Below are positions 46,746 to 55,303 of a DNA stretch of 64,000 nt, piece after piece. Location: the NCBI RefSeq assembly GCF_006715095.1, contig NZ_VFMO01000001.1:2790001-2854000 (forward strand), given 5' to 3'. The DNA comes from Yimella lutea (lineage in GTDB: Bacteria; Actinomycetota; Actinomycetes; Actinomycetales; Dermatophilaceae). Within the stretch, counting starts at the first letter, position 1; each line of letters begins with the position of its first letter. The translations under genes and the position numbers were made by a program. The notes below the pieces were generated by a model. That model saw nothing but the letters and a program-made list of their open reading frames with translations. It searched no databases and was not told the origin of the DNA.

Positions 46746-47273
46746 TCAGCTCGTGGTCTCCCAGTAGCGCCAGCCCTCGCTCGAGGTCGGGAAGTTGATC
46801 GTGCCGGACGCCAGGTTGCGGACGGCGCATCCACCGCCCGAAGCGGTGTAGATCTGGTACTTCTTCCACGTGACCTTCTTGCTCCACGCAACATATTGAG
46901 CGTGGCCGTACTTGGTCGACGTGATCGTGTGACGGTACGTGTGCGTCGTGCTCGTGGTGTTCGTCTTCGTCAGACTGGCCGAGACCGAAACCTTAGCCTT
47001 TGCGAGCACGGCGCCGACCTCACTCTCGGCACCGGCGGTGACCTGGTAGCTGGCCGAGCCCGAGTAGGAGCGGCTCACCTCGATCTCACCGCCTCGACCG
47101 TCCTTGAAGGTCGGGATCCCCTTGAAAGGGATATAGCTCGACGTGGCACTGACGGAGTAGTAGGTGCCGTAATCGACGCAGGCTGCCGAGGCCGTGGGCG
47201 CGACCGCCAGAGTGGAGGCCGAGGCCAGAACGAGGCCACAGGCCGAGAGGGCAGCAGTACGACAGAGAGCCAT
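46746..47273 (-). CDS. Secreted beta-rich protein of unknown function
   Basis: 175-residue exported protein. The signal peptide is MALCRTAALSACGLVLASAS with cleavage after TASA. The mature part has long alternating Ser/Thr/Val stretches (YSGSASYQVTAGAESEVGAV; AKVSVSASLTKTNTTSTTHT) and two Cys (ACVDYG and GGCAVRN). The ending TSSEGWRYWETTS resembles small secreted proteins of Streptomyces that I have seen without a function. The alternating pattern could form beta hairpins as in pore-forming proteins; this is speculation. AGGAG four bases before the ATG at 47273 makes it preferable to the ATG five codons earlier. Confidence 0.7.
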   Translation of the reverse strand: MALCRTAALSACGLVLASASTLAVAPTASAACVDYGTYYSVSATSSYIPFKGIPTFKDGRGGEIEVSRSYSGSASYQVTAGAESEVGAVLAKAKVSVSASLTKTNTTSTTHTYRHTITSTKYGHAQYVAWSKKVTWKKYQIYTASGGGCAVRNLASGTINFPTSSEGWRYWETTS

Positions 47274-47911
47274 GATTCTCCTGAACATGAAGGAACCCCC
47301 CGAGGGTTCTCCGGAGGCCGGACCCCCTGGTCCGGCTGAGGAGAATCTATGGCCTGATACAACGCGCGGTCTAGACCCCAATTGGCATGACTTCTCTGGG
47401 CTCGGAAACTCGGCCGGCGGACTCGCCCGGCCGACCAACCACAGAGGGCACTACTTGTCCAGGAGTGCACCACGTACGAGGAGCGGACTCGCGACAAAAT
47501 GTGCTCTCGGCGCGTCAGTCGTGGCCGACCAACACCACAAGCTCACGTGCGAAGTCGACACCGAGCGCCGTCACTTCCACCCGGTTGCTCTTGACCGTGA
47601 CGACCCCGGCCTCGCTCCAGAAGGCGAGCGTCCGATCCATGTCCTGGTCGCTGTTGTAATGCGCGTCATCGGCTCGATCTGCTTTGTCGACGCCGATTGG
47701 CCGTTGGTCCGGCGGAGCGTTCGTCACGCTGGGTGTAGGTGTGGTCTGGCCGAAGCGACTGACCAACCTCCTCCGCGACGACCTTCTTCGCGATGACCCG
47801 AGCGCGGAGTTGAACGTCAGCCAGCTGAGTCGAGCCGTCTCCGCGGCCCTCCCACCGGCATGAGTGCTGTCTAACAGGACGTTGCGCCGCGCGCACCTGC
47901 CGGTCACCGCG
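47274..47911. other. Leader hairpins and degenerate spacer
   Basis: Two hairpins lie in the leader of the secreted-protein gene: gaaccc/gggttc at 47293-47309 and gccggacc/ggtccggc at 47317-47336. Beyond 47515 the minus strand holds protein-like pieces in two frames: QLADVQLRARVIAKKVVAEE, then RTLAFWSEAGVVTVKSNRVE ending at a stop at 47515. They look like one frameshifted and eroded gene. No family is recognised, and no intact gene is supported. Confidence 0.45.
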
Positions 47912-48196
47912 TCAGCGGCAACCGTGCTTGGCGACCTCCAGCCGCACCATGCGCTCGTTGATCGGTTCCTGCTCACACACGACGAAGTTTGATTCGACGA
48001 GCACGCCGAACATCGCATCCTTCGCGTGAACGGAAGCCTCGACACCCGCAGACTTGAGCGCCGAACGGGCATCGGTCAGCACCATCCCCCGGACGTCAGG
48101 ACCAGCAGCTTTTTCACCGCATGCCGCATGTGAGGTCGCGATCAGTAGACAGGCGATTACACCCTGCACCGCACGCCGAGCCGAAGTCGACCTCAC
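47912..48196 (-). CDS. Small exported PASTA-like protein
   Basis: 94-residue protein. The N-terminal hydrophobic segment (RRAVQGVIACLLIATSHAACG) is a signal peptide or lipoprotein signal, although the lipobox is imperfect (His at -3). A single PASTA-like domain follows (PDVRGMVLTDARSALKSAGV, then VCEQEPINERMVRLEVAKHG). The GTG start overlaps the stop of the upstream PASTA-like gene by four bases (GTGA). Both end in similar domains and look like diverged tandem relatives. Confidence 0.6.
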   Translation of the reverse strand: MRSTSARRAVQGVIACLLIATSHAACGEKAAGPDVRGMVLTDARSALKSAGVEASVHAKDAMFGVLVESNFVVCEQEPINERMVRLEVAKHGCR

Positions 48197-48945
48197 GGGC
48201 ACTGCTCGGTGAGTTTCACGACGTCGAACGAAACGATCGTGGTGGCGGTCACGGTGGTTCCGGCACTCGGGGTCTGCGAGCAAACCTTCCAATTGCTGTC
48301 GAGAACCTGCCTGCGATTCGCTCCGAGCGCATCCGTCGAGAATGAGAGGTAGAGCGGGTCACCTGACACACGCTGGAGGTCGTCCTGGGCGATCTGGAGG
48401 ATCTGCCCGACCTCATTGGGCATGATGAACGGTGCCGCCGTGACGCCGGACGTCGCGGATTCGGTCGAAGCCGCCGGTGCCGAACTCGTCGTCGACGTAG
48501 TTTGGCTGGTTGGCGTCGCAGATTCGCTGGTGCTTGTCGAGGCAGACGCGGAGACCGGTTCCGACGAGGACGAGGTTGAAGGCGCGGCGGTCGAAGCAGG
48601 CGGCGTCGTAGTCGCAGTCGTAGTCGAGGACACCGCGGCCTCCGACGTGTCCTTCGCCGGCGCAACGATCGACCCGATGACGCCGATGAGAACGAACAAA
48701 CCCACGACCGCACCGGCCACGATCGCCATCGGGTGTTTCCACCACGGCCGTTTCCTCGGTGCAGGGCCGGGATCCGAAAGCCACGCGGGCGCGGGTCGAG
48801 TCGGAATGGGCTGCGTCTGGCTCACTCCCTGCGGTTCGGCGCCGACTGGGCTGGTGTGAGCGGTCCATTGCTGCCCATCCCAGTACCTCAGTTGACCCCC
48901 GCCCTGCGGATCGTCATACCAGCCTGGTTGTCCCGGATTCCCCAT
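48193..48945 (-). CDS. DUF2510 membrane protein with PASTA-like domain
   Basis: 250-residue protein. The N-terminus GQPGWYDDPQGGGQLRYWDG is a DUF2510 domain. A single transmembrane helix follows at about residues 73-93 (MAIVAGAVVGLFVLIGVIGS), then a Ser/Thr-rich stalk. The C-terminal extracellular PASTA-like domain includes MPNEVGQILQIAQDDLQRVS and KVCSQTPSAGTTVTATTIVS. It is probably a wall-facing sensor or anchor; no partner kinase is present. Confidence 0.75.
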   Translation of the reverse strand: MGNPGQPGWYDDPQGGGQLRYWDGQQWTAHTSPVGAEPQGVSQTQPIPTRPAPAWLSDPGPAPRKRPWWKHPMAIVAGAVVGLFVLIGVIGSIVAPAKDTSEAAVSSTTTATTTPPASTAAPSTSSSSEPVSASASTSTSESATPTSQTTSTTSSAPAASTESATSGVTAAPFIMPNEVGQILQIAQDDLQRVSGDPLYLSFSTDALGANRRQVLDSNWKVCSQTPSAGTTVTATTIVSFDVVKLTEQCP

Positions 48946-49589
48946 GAAGTGCCCCTAAACATACGATCGGCGGCCGTGTCGGCCACCGAGTTCATTGCGA
49001 AGTCGGCAGAGTCTAAGCAGGCATGGCCAGGCTTGTCTCAGCTTTCCGCAAAGCCCGGCGGAGCGACGCCATCACGTCAGAGCCGTGCCTCGCGACCGTG
49101 CTTGCGCAAGAGGCAGGGCTGCGATGACGAGCCGCCACCACGGGCCATTTCCTCGGTATCGCAGATGGGTCGATCGCAACGCAGATCGCCACAACACCCG
49201 CGATGACTGCCGATGAGGCATCGACGTGCTGACGGGTGGCGACCAGCGCATAGGGCTGCGGCGTCGACCACCCGGTGGCGGGTCTCACTGGCCATGTTTC
49301 GCGATCGAGCCCGGACACGCCGGGCCCCGCTCGTCACAGGCGTCGGCCGCACACCACGCGGTCTGCCCGGCTACTTCGATCGACTGGCTCCTGTTCGTGT
49401 CAACAGCCGCAGCCACCGCCGCCACCACCGGATTCCTCGCTTATCGGCCGGGTTCGCAACCGGCGGTAACGACTCACCCCAACTCGCAGCGCGATGTGTG
49501 TCATGAGTTGTAGCGTGCGACTGCTCACTAGTTGATGCCTCAACCGCCCGCAATGAGCACCCATCATCACTACTTCTCAAGGGGACGAG
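48946..49589. other. Gene-poor spacer
   Basis: About 640 bases between two surface-protein genes. Only short overlapping frames of GC-rich composition occur and none has a ribosome site or recognisable protein. A hydrophobic minus-strand run (SSAVIAGVVAICVAI) near 49200 is the only hint of an eroded membrane protein. I see no RNA gene. Confidence 0.5.
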
Positions 49590-50387
49590 TTGACCAATTT
49601 CGGACCGCCTTCCGGCGGGCAGGAGAACCCACAGCAGTACGGCAGTGCACCGAACTGCGGCACGCCCGACCGGCGGCAACCCGACAACTTGCCGCCGCAC
49701 GTGGCCCAGCCGCCCGCAGGCTTCGACCCGAAGGCGCAGGCCAAGGCGTCGCGGCCATGGTTCAAGAAGAAGCGCTACTGGCTGCTCGGTGTCGTCGCAG
49801 TGCTCATCATCGGCACGGCGGCCAACGGCGGTGGCAACTCCACGGATGCGTCGACGACCGCGTCCGACACGTCGACAACCACGTCCGGCACCTCGACGAG
49901 CAGCACGAGCGAGACCAGCTCCAGCCCTGAAGCGTCGCCTTCGACGGAAACGAGCAGCGCAAGCGAGTCGTCGACCTCCACCGAGGCGCCGAGCCCGACC
50001 GAGGAAGCCGCCGCGTCAGGTGGCGACACCGAAGCGTCGAGCACCAGCGCGGAGGCTCCGGCCAAGAACCCGAACCTCACTCCCTCCCAGGAGAACGCTG
50101 TGACGTCGGCGCAGAACTACCTCTCGTTCAGCGCGTTCTCGCGTCAGGGCCTCATCGATCAGTTGTCGTCGCAGTACGGCGACAAGTACCCGGTGAAGGA
50201 CGCCACGATCGCCGTCGACAGCCTCTCCGTCGATTGGAATGCACAGGCAGCGAAGGCCGCCAAGAATTACCTGCAAATGACCGGCTTCTCCTGCCAGGGG
50301 CTGATCGACCAACTGGCCTCGCAGTACGGCGATAAGTACACCCGTGCGCAGGCCACATACGGCGCGAAACAAAGCGGAGTCTGCTGA
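49590..50387 (+). CDS. Membrane-anchored protein with two Ltp-type repeats
   Basis: 265-residue protein. A cytoplasmic N-terminal part with Pro/Gln is followed by a transmembrane helix near residues 62-78 (YWLLGVVAVLIIGTAA) and an 85-residue Ser/Thr/Glu stalk. Two C-terminal repeats follow of the 'host cell surface-exposed lipoprotein' (Ltp) type: AQNYLSFSAFSRQGLIDQLS with SQYGDKYPVKDATIAVDSL, and AKNYLQMTGFSCQGLIDQLA with SQYGDKYTRAQATYGAKQSG. The phage TP-J34 Ltp protein blocks phage DNA entry; most chromosomal members are untested. TTG start with AAGGGGA five bases upstream. Confidence 0.82.
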   Translation: MTNFGPPSGGQENPQQYGSAPNCGTPDRRQPDNLPPHVAQPPAGFDPKAQAKASRPWFKKKRYWLLGVVAVLIIGTAANGGGNSTDASTTASDTSTTTSGTSTSSTSETSSSPEASPSTETSSASESSTSTEAPSPTEEAAASGGDTEASSTSAEAPAKNPNLTPSQENAVTSAQNYLSFSAFSRQGLIDQLSSQYGDKYPVKDATIAVDSLSVDWNAQAAKAAKNYLQMTGFSCQGLIDQLASQYGDKYTRAQATYGAKQSGVC

Positions 50388-50418
50388 CCTACGCCTGCCT
50401 CGAGGCGTAACTTCACGT

Positions 50419-50452
50419 GAGGTCCCGCGCACCGGATGGTGCGCGGGGCCTC
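50419..50452. terminator. Bidirectional hairpin terminator
   Basis: A 15-bp stem with one G-U pair (gaggtcccgcgcacc / ggtgcgcggggcctc) and a GGAT loop, 31 bases past the Ltp-repeat gene and directly at the end of the acyl-CoA dehydrogenase relic. Confidence 0.7.
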
Positions 50453-50670
50453 CCGCGCCATACCTACGCTGCAACTCCTTGGCGATCGTCATCAACTGGA
50501 TCTGAGAGGTGCCCTCGTAGATGCGCAGCACCCGAGCGTCCCGATAGCGCCGTTCGATCTCCGACTCGCGCAGGTAGCCGGCACCGCCGTGCACCTGCAG
50601 CGCGTCATCCGCGATTCGATGACAATGCCTCGGTCGCGACGTCCTTCGCGATCGACGCCCGCCGACCAGG
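50453..50670 (-). pseudogene. Acyl-CoA dehydrogenase C-terminal remnant
   Basis: The minus strand reads ASIAKDVATEA in one frame, then after a one-base shift near 50625 HRIADDALQVHGGAGYLRES, RRYRDARVLRIYEGTSQIQL and MTIAKELQRRYG. This is the last helical domain of an acyl-CoA dehydrogenase. The rest of the gene is missing and the normal stop has been lost. Confidence 0.85.
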
Positions 50671-50707
50671 CGGTCTGTCGGGACGCTTAGAGGTACAGCA
50701 CGCCGGT

Positions 50708-51221
50708 GTCCGGCTGTCGACCAAGTCGTACGTCGTGCTGGGGCTCATCGCACTGCGCGGCCCTCGACGTCGTACGACCTCAAGCGGCGGTCGGCCACTC
50801 GGTCGGCTACTTCTGGCCGCTCCCGCATGCGCAGCTGTATGCCGAACCCAAACGACTCATCTAAGCCGAGCTGCTCCGGATGGAGCAGGAGACCGACTCC
50901 CGCCGGCGACAGATCTATTCGCTCACGCCCGCCGGCCGCATGGCGCTGCGGGCGTGGCTGAAGGAGGCCGTCGGTGAACCGTTCCAGGTGCGCAACGTCG
51001 CCGAGCTCAAACTCTTCTGCGGCGAGCTCGCCGACGAGGAAGACCTCCGCGTCCTGGCTGAGGAGCATGTGACGTTGCACCGCGAGCGATTGGCGGAGTT
51101 CCAGCGCACGAGTGACCGGTTCGCCGCCGACGCCGACCGGGCCGGGCGGATGGTTCCGCTGGCGATGGGGGTGCGGTTGGAGGAGGCGGCGCTGGAGTTC
51201 TGGGAGGAGCAGTTGGGCTGA
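50708..51221 (+). pseudogene. Degenerate PadR-family regulator
   Basis: The pieces assemble into one PadR repressor: VRLSTKSYVVLGLIALRG, then after a frameshift STSYDLKR, then after a second shift AVGHSVGYFWPLPHAQLYAE. A TAA stop follows at 50862, and then in the same frame LLRMEQETDSRRRQIYSLTP and the C-terminal AphA-like helices to TGA at 51221. Two frameshifts, one nonsense codon and no usable start codon make it inactive. It lies head to head with the acyl-CoA dehydrogenase relic, so a regulator-target pair has decayed together. Confidence 0.85.
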
Positions 51222-51239
51222 GGCGCAGCACGCCGCTAG

Positions 51240-51768
51240 GTGCAGTAGCGTGCGACAGTCAGCGCGCGGTGAAGGCCATCATCGCGCCGGGGTGGGGGGA
51301 GGCTGCCCTGGCAAACGAGATTCGCCCTTCGCTCCTCAACCGATTTGCTCGGAGTTACCGAACCATCGGCGGGCACCTCGTGTTTCCTGCCAACCGGATC
51401 GGCGGCAAGGTGACGATTAACGGCGCGAAGGGCTTCCACCCGCGCATCAAGGACCGCAGCGGGCCTGACGCTCGAGTGCATCCGCCGGCACTACGCGGGC
51501 GTCGATAGCCCGCTCACTGAACCCCTCGCCAGATACGCCGACTTCTTTGCCCTTCGGCGATTTCGCCGGCTACGTCGACTTCTTCCTCTTGCAGGACGCC
51601 GTGAATCCGGACGGATCTGTCATCTACACGCCTTTTGCCGACTTCACCACCAGCCCACTGCCGACGTCTGTGTCCAACTATCGGGACTATCTCCAGGCGT
51701 GCATGACTTTCGTTGCGGCACGTGGCAACCGGATCGCAGTGTGGGCGACGCAGCAGCGCCTCGCCTAA
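51240..51768 (+). pseudogene. DUF6994-like gene with two frameshifts
   Basis: Three frames join as one protein: YRTIGGHLVFPANRIGGKVT with INGAKGFHPRIKDR, then LTLECIRRHYAGVDSPLTEP with ARYADFFAL, then FGDFAGYVDFFLLQDAVNPD with SNYRDYLQACMTFVAARGNR, ending in TAA at 51766. The order matches small DUF6994-type proteins of actinobacteria. The N-terminal part is also short, so the gene is truncated and twice frameshifted. Confidence 0.7.
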
Positions 51769-51778
51769 CCCTCCGCGG

Positions 51779-53561
51779 CTACTCCACGTCCTCTTCGATG
51801 TCGACCCCGTAGCCGACGGCAAGCCCAGCCAGGCGCCGTTGGTAGCCCTGACCGATCGCTCGGAACCGAAGCGCCCCGTTACGCCAATACACCTCAGCGA
51901 GAAGCATGCTCGTTTCGTCGGCGGCCGCATCGAGCGTCGCGCGCGCCAGCAACGAGCCGTCGCTCGATCGCACGCTCAGCTCAATAGCGCCGAGGACTCC
52001 GAACGTGCCATCACCATCGATCGCGGCGGCAAGGGTGATTCGTGAATCGATCGGAAGTGCCCCTGCCTGAACGTCGACGGACGCCTGGTCGGGCGTTGCG
52101 AGGTCGAGGTCGACGAGGCCGGTCGGATGGGTCGGTTGGTTGTAGAAACAGAAGTCCTCGTCGCGCGCGACGCTGCCCGTCGGATCCGTGACGAATGCGA
52201 CGACGTCGACTTCGTCGACCGCCTCGGCAGCGACCCAGGTGGCAGTAACGGTGAAGTCGAGGTGCGCGATATCGGTGACGCCACCTCGCGGGAGCGACAC
52301 CACGTCCACCGAATCGAGTTGCTGCGCCTCGTCATTCGCGCTGAGCTGCGAGGCACCGACAGGCTCGAGTGTCACTGGGTCGAGCTCGGTCAGAGCACGT
52401 TCCTTGACCTTCGAGATGCGCGCGTCTTTCTCGGCGTCCGCCAGCGCGACAAAGTCCGTCACGGTCATGGTGAGGTTCACCGCGCAGGTGCCACCAACCT
52501 CCTGCACACGGGTTCGCACGTCGGCCGCCTCATCGTGCGAGCCGCCGAGGATGATCACGCGCCTGCGCGAGAACCGCCCGGGGGCAGCCACTTTGGCACG
52601 CGGTCTCGGTGGGCTGAGCACGGGCACCGCGTCAGGCATCGTCTGCACGACAACCTGCGCCATCGTTCTCGGGTCACCTGGTTCGACCGAGTCGAGCAGC
52701 CCCATGAACTGCTCCTCGGTCATCAGGCTGGTGCCGTGCTTGAGCGCGAGATCCGCCTTGCGCGTGCCGAGTTCGCCGTTCGACACGAGGACGCTGGTGC
52801 GTGAACTCACCGAGTTCATCACGTCGAGACCGCACCGGGTTGCCGTCTCGATCAGCACCGCCCGGTCACGGTGCGTTTGACCGGTGAACACCACCGTCAT
52901 GCCTTGGCGCAGCGGTTGGCCAGGCACGTGCCGGCCGGGATACCGCCACATGCAGGGCGTGCGCGGCGCAACCGGCGGGTAACCACCGAGGAGGCGTGGT
53001 CGCGCGTAGGGCAACGGCAGTCCCAACCGGTGTGCCAACGCGAGCGAATGACGGGTGAGCTCGACGAGCGCACGTACGTCGTCCTCGGCATCGTGGGCAC
53101 GGTGTTGCTTGATGCCCCGGTAGTCGCACAGGCTCGCCAGCCTGAAATCGGCCAGGGGCAGGTCGAACCGCTGCGACAACTGGCAGGTACACAGTCTGAA
53201 GTCGGCGGGAAAGAGGTGCCCGGCTCGGGCGCGCTTCGTGGGCAAGGAAGTCCCAGTCGAACCGAGCGTTGTGCGCCACGACCACGCGCCGGCTAAGCAT
53301 CTCGTGGATCCGCGGAGCGACCTCGGCGTACCGGGGTGCACCGCGCAACCTTGCCCGGGTGATGCGATGAATCTCGACAGGGCCGGGGTCACGCTCGGGA
53401 TCGATCAGCGTTGACCATTGATCGGTCACGACACCGTTCGGCTCCATCTGGGCGATTGCGATCTGGACCACGCGGTCGCGACTCGCTGTCAGGCCGGTTG
53501 TCTCGACGTCGACAAGTGCGTACGGGCGGTCGTAGGTGTTTGCGACGCCAATCGGCAGCAT
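51779..53561 (-). pseudogene. Exonuclease-BRCT-BRCT-TerD fusion, frameshifted
   Basis: If one extra base near 53227-53233 (in a GGG run) is removed, the gene encodes 593 residues. A DEDDh exonuclease comes first: DVETTG as motif I, VVAHNARFDWDFLAHEA as motif II, and HDAEDDVRAL as motif III. A BRCT domain follows (GMTVVFTGQTHRDRAVLIET), then a second BRCT-like domain (RRRVIILGGSHDEAADVRTR), then a C-terminal TerD domain (VVSLPRGGVTDIAHLDFTVT; DEDFCFYNQPTHPTGLVDLD). The ATG at 53561 is 13 bases from an IS target duplication, so the natural promoter is displaced. Sequencing error in the GGG run would make it intact. Confidence 0.8.
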
Positions 53562-53573
53562 CACGACGTCCGG

Positions 53574-53581
53574 CCCGTCGT
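53574..53581. repeat. Left target-site duplication of the IS
   Basis: The octamer CCCGTCGT directly abuts the left IS end and is repeated exactly at 55072-55079. An 8-bp duplication fits the ISL3 family and shows a simple, recent insertion. Confidence 0.9.
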
Positions 53582-55071
53582 GGCTCCTTCCTACCTGAGG
53601 TGGGGGTGAGTGAGCCCGCCGCCGATGAGCAGCATGCGTAGCCGGTAGTGCTCGCGGTTGCGGAAGCCTCGGGCGACGCGTCGGTGGAGCTCGATCAGGC
53701 CGTTGATCGCCTCCGTGCCGCCGTTGTTGGCGCGGCTGGTGTCGAAGTAGGCCAGGAACGCTGCCCGCCACTGCTTCAGGGTCTTACCGAGCCGTCGGAT
53801 CTCCGGGATCGGACAGGTCGGCAGCGAGGCCAGGATTTTCTCCGCGATCCGCCGGCCCTCGACCGTGCTCTTGGCCTGGTAGGCCGACCGGAGCTGTTGG
53901 GTGCACAGCCACGCGACGAGCACTTCGTCGTGACGTTCGTCGGCAGCGATCGCACGGTCGAGCCGTGCCCGTTGCCGGTCGGTGAGCTTCTCCTGCCCGC
54001 AGCGCAGGATCGTGCGGATGCCATAGAGCGGGTCGTTCTTGCGGCCACGGTGACCATGGATCTCCTGCTGCACCCGACGGCGGACCTCATCCACGGCCTG
54101 GGTACCGAGCTTGACGACATGGAACGCGTCCAGGACCGCGACCGCGTCCTCGAGCTGGTCATCGATGGCGTTCTTGTAGCCGTGGAACGGGTCCAGTGTG
54201 GCGACCACGACACCGTCACGGAACTCCTGGCCACGTTCGGCAAGCCAGTCGCTGTACACCTTCCCGGACCGGCCCGGCACCAGGTCCAGCAACCGCGCCC
54301 GCGGCTTGCCGTCAACGTCGGGTGTCAGGTCGACCATCCCGGTCAGCTGCTTCGGACCGCGGCCACCCTCGGCGATCGGGAACTCGGACACGTGATGCCA
54401 CACGTGCTCGTCCACGCCGAGTCGCGTCACGCCGGCGAACCGATCCTCGTCGTCGGCCATCTCCTGCAGAAGTGGCCGGATCGAGGACCACACCGTGTTC
54501 CACGTCGTCCCCAACTGTCGGGCGATCCCGCTGATCGAGCCGTGCTCACGGCGGATCTGATTGATCGCCCACCAGCAGGCCCGCGTAGTCAGCAGCGCCC
54601 GCGGTCGAGCGATGTCCTCGTCTTGCTCGGTGAACGCCTTCCTCGGGCAGGCTGCCTCCTGGCAACGCCAGATCCGCTTGCGCCACACCACTTGGACCGG
54701 GCGGTCGAAGCACGGCGCGTCGACCAGCGTGACGTCACTGCGGCCGTGGCTGTGCGCAATCACGCCGCAGCTCGGGCAGCCCATCGGCGTCCGGGGCGAC
54801 TCCACACCAACGACCAGCAGCCCGACGTCGTGGTCGTACTCGACGGCGGTCACGCGCAATTCACCGAGCCCGACCAAAAGATCGCAGCGCGAGCAGTAGC
54901 GGGTGTCGCGATGGCAGCGCGCAGCGATGTGCGCCGTAGGCTCGGACAACGTCGAGGTCCTTCGGAACGGTGTGCTTGGTCGCCACTGATCCTGAAGGCC
55001 TCGACGTCCCTCACCCCGCAGCCAAGCTCATACCGGCGCGCCTCTCACCCCCACCGCAACTCGGAAGAGCC
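53582..55071 (-). mobile_element. Complete ISL3-type insertion sequence
   Basis: 1490-bp element with one transposase gene. The left end (53582-53612, GGCTCCTTCC... GGTGGGGGTGAG) and the complement of the right end (55041-55071, GGCTCTTCC... GGTGGGGGTGAG) form imperfect terminal inverted repeats of about 30 bp with one gap. Perfect 8-bp direct repeats CCCGTCGT flank it. The transposase stop codon lies inside the left terminal repeat. Confidence 0.92.
53591..54949 (-). CDS. ISL3-family transposase
   Basis: About 452-residue DDE transposase. The N-terminal zinc-binding parts (YCSRC, GCPSCG and the CQEAAC pair) are followed by a helix-turn-helix region (GSISGIARQLGTTWNTVWSS). The catalytic core has RLGVDEHVW (first Asp), LDAFHVVKLGT (second Asp) and NGGTEAINGLI (Glu). 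It looks intact, so the element may be active. A TTG at 54949 is the first possible start; later codons are possible. The last codons lie in the terminal repeat. Confidence 0.92.
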   Translation of the reverse strand: MSEPTAHIAARCHRDTRYCSRCDLLVGLGELRVTAVEYDHDVGLLVVGVESPRTPMGCPSCGVIAHSHGRSDVTLVDAPCFDRPVQVVWRKRIWRCQEAACPRKAFTEQDEDIARPRALLTTRACWWAINQIRREHGSISGIARQLGTTWNTVWSSIRPLLQEMADDEDRFAGVTRLGVDEHVWHHVSEFPIAEGGRGPKQLTGMVDLTPDVDGKPRARLLDLVPGRSGKVYSDWLAERGQEFRDGVVVATLDPFHGYKNAIDDQLEDAVAVLDAFHVVKLGTQAVDEVRRRVQQEIHGHRGRKNDPLYGIRTILRCGQEKLTDRQRARLDRAIAADERHDEVLVAWLCTQQLRSAYQAKSTVEGRRIAEKILASLPTCPIPEIRRLGKTLKQWRAAFLAYFDTSRANNGGTEAINGLIELHRRVARGFRNREHYRLRMLLIGGGLTHPHLR

Positions 55072-55079
55072 CCCGTCGT
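55041..55079. repeat. Right terminal repeat and right target duplication
   Basis: The terminal inverted repeat spans 55041-55071 and the second CCCGTCGT spans 55072-55079. Beyond it the host sequence continues into a 220-base region that should hold the original promoter of the exonuclease-TerD gene and the promoter of the DUF2075 gene. Confidence 0.9.
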
Positions 55080-55303
55080 CAGGTCGGTGCGCTGTGCGTG
55101 CGTTGTCGAGTTGCGAACCATGGTGCCCCTTGTCCCCGGTCGTTCAAAGCAGACGCTATCGGGCACCACTGACCCTTACCCGAGGCGAGGTCATCTCCGA
55201 GGAAGTCGTTTGTCATAGAGTGCCCACGTCAACGCGGATCGACGAGCTTCCTTGATGGACACGCTCCCCCGCACGCCTTTGTCGTGCTGCCCGGGAGCCA
55301 AAG

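Noticed and set aside
47515-48072. 185-codon minus-strand frame
   Set aside because: Only the last 60 codons look protein-like and they seem to continue in another frame upstream; no start, ribosome site or family. Treated as an eroded remnant.
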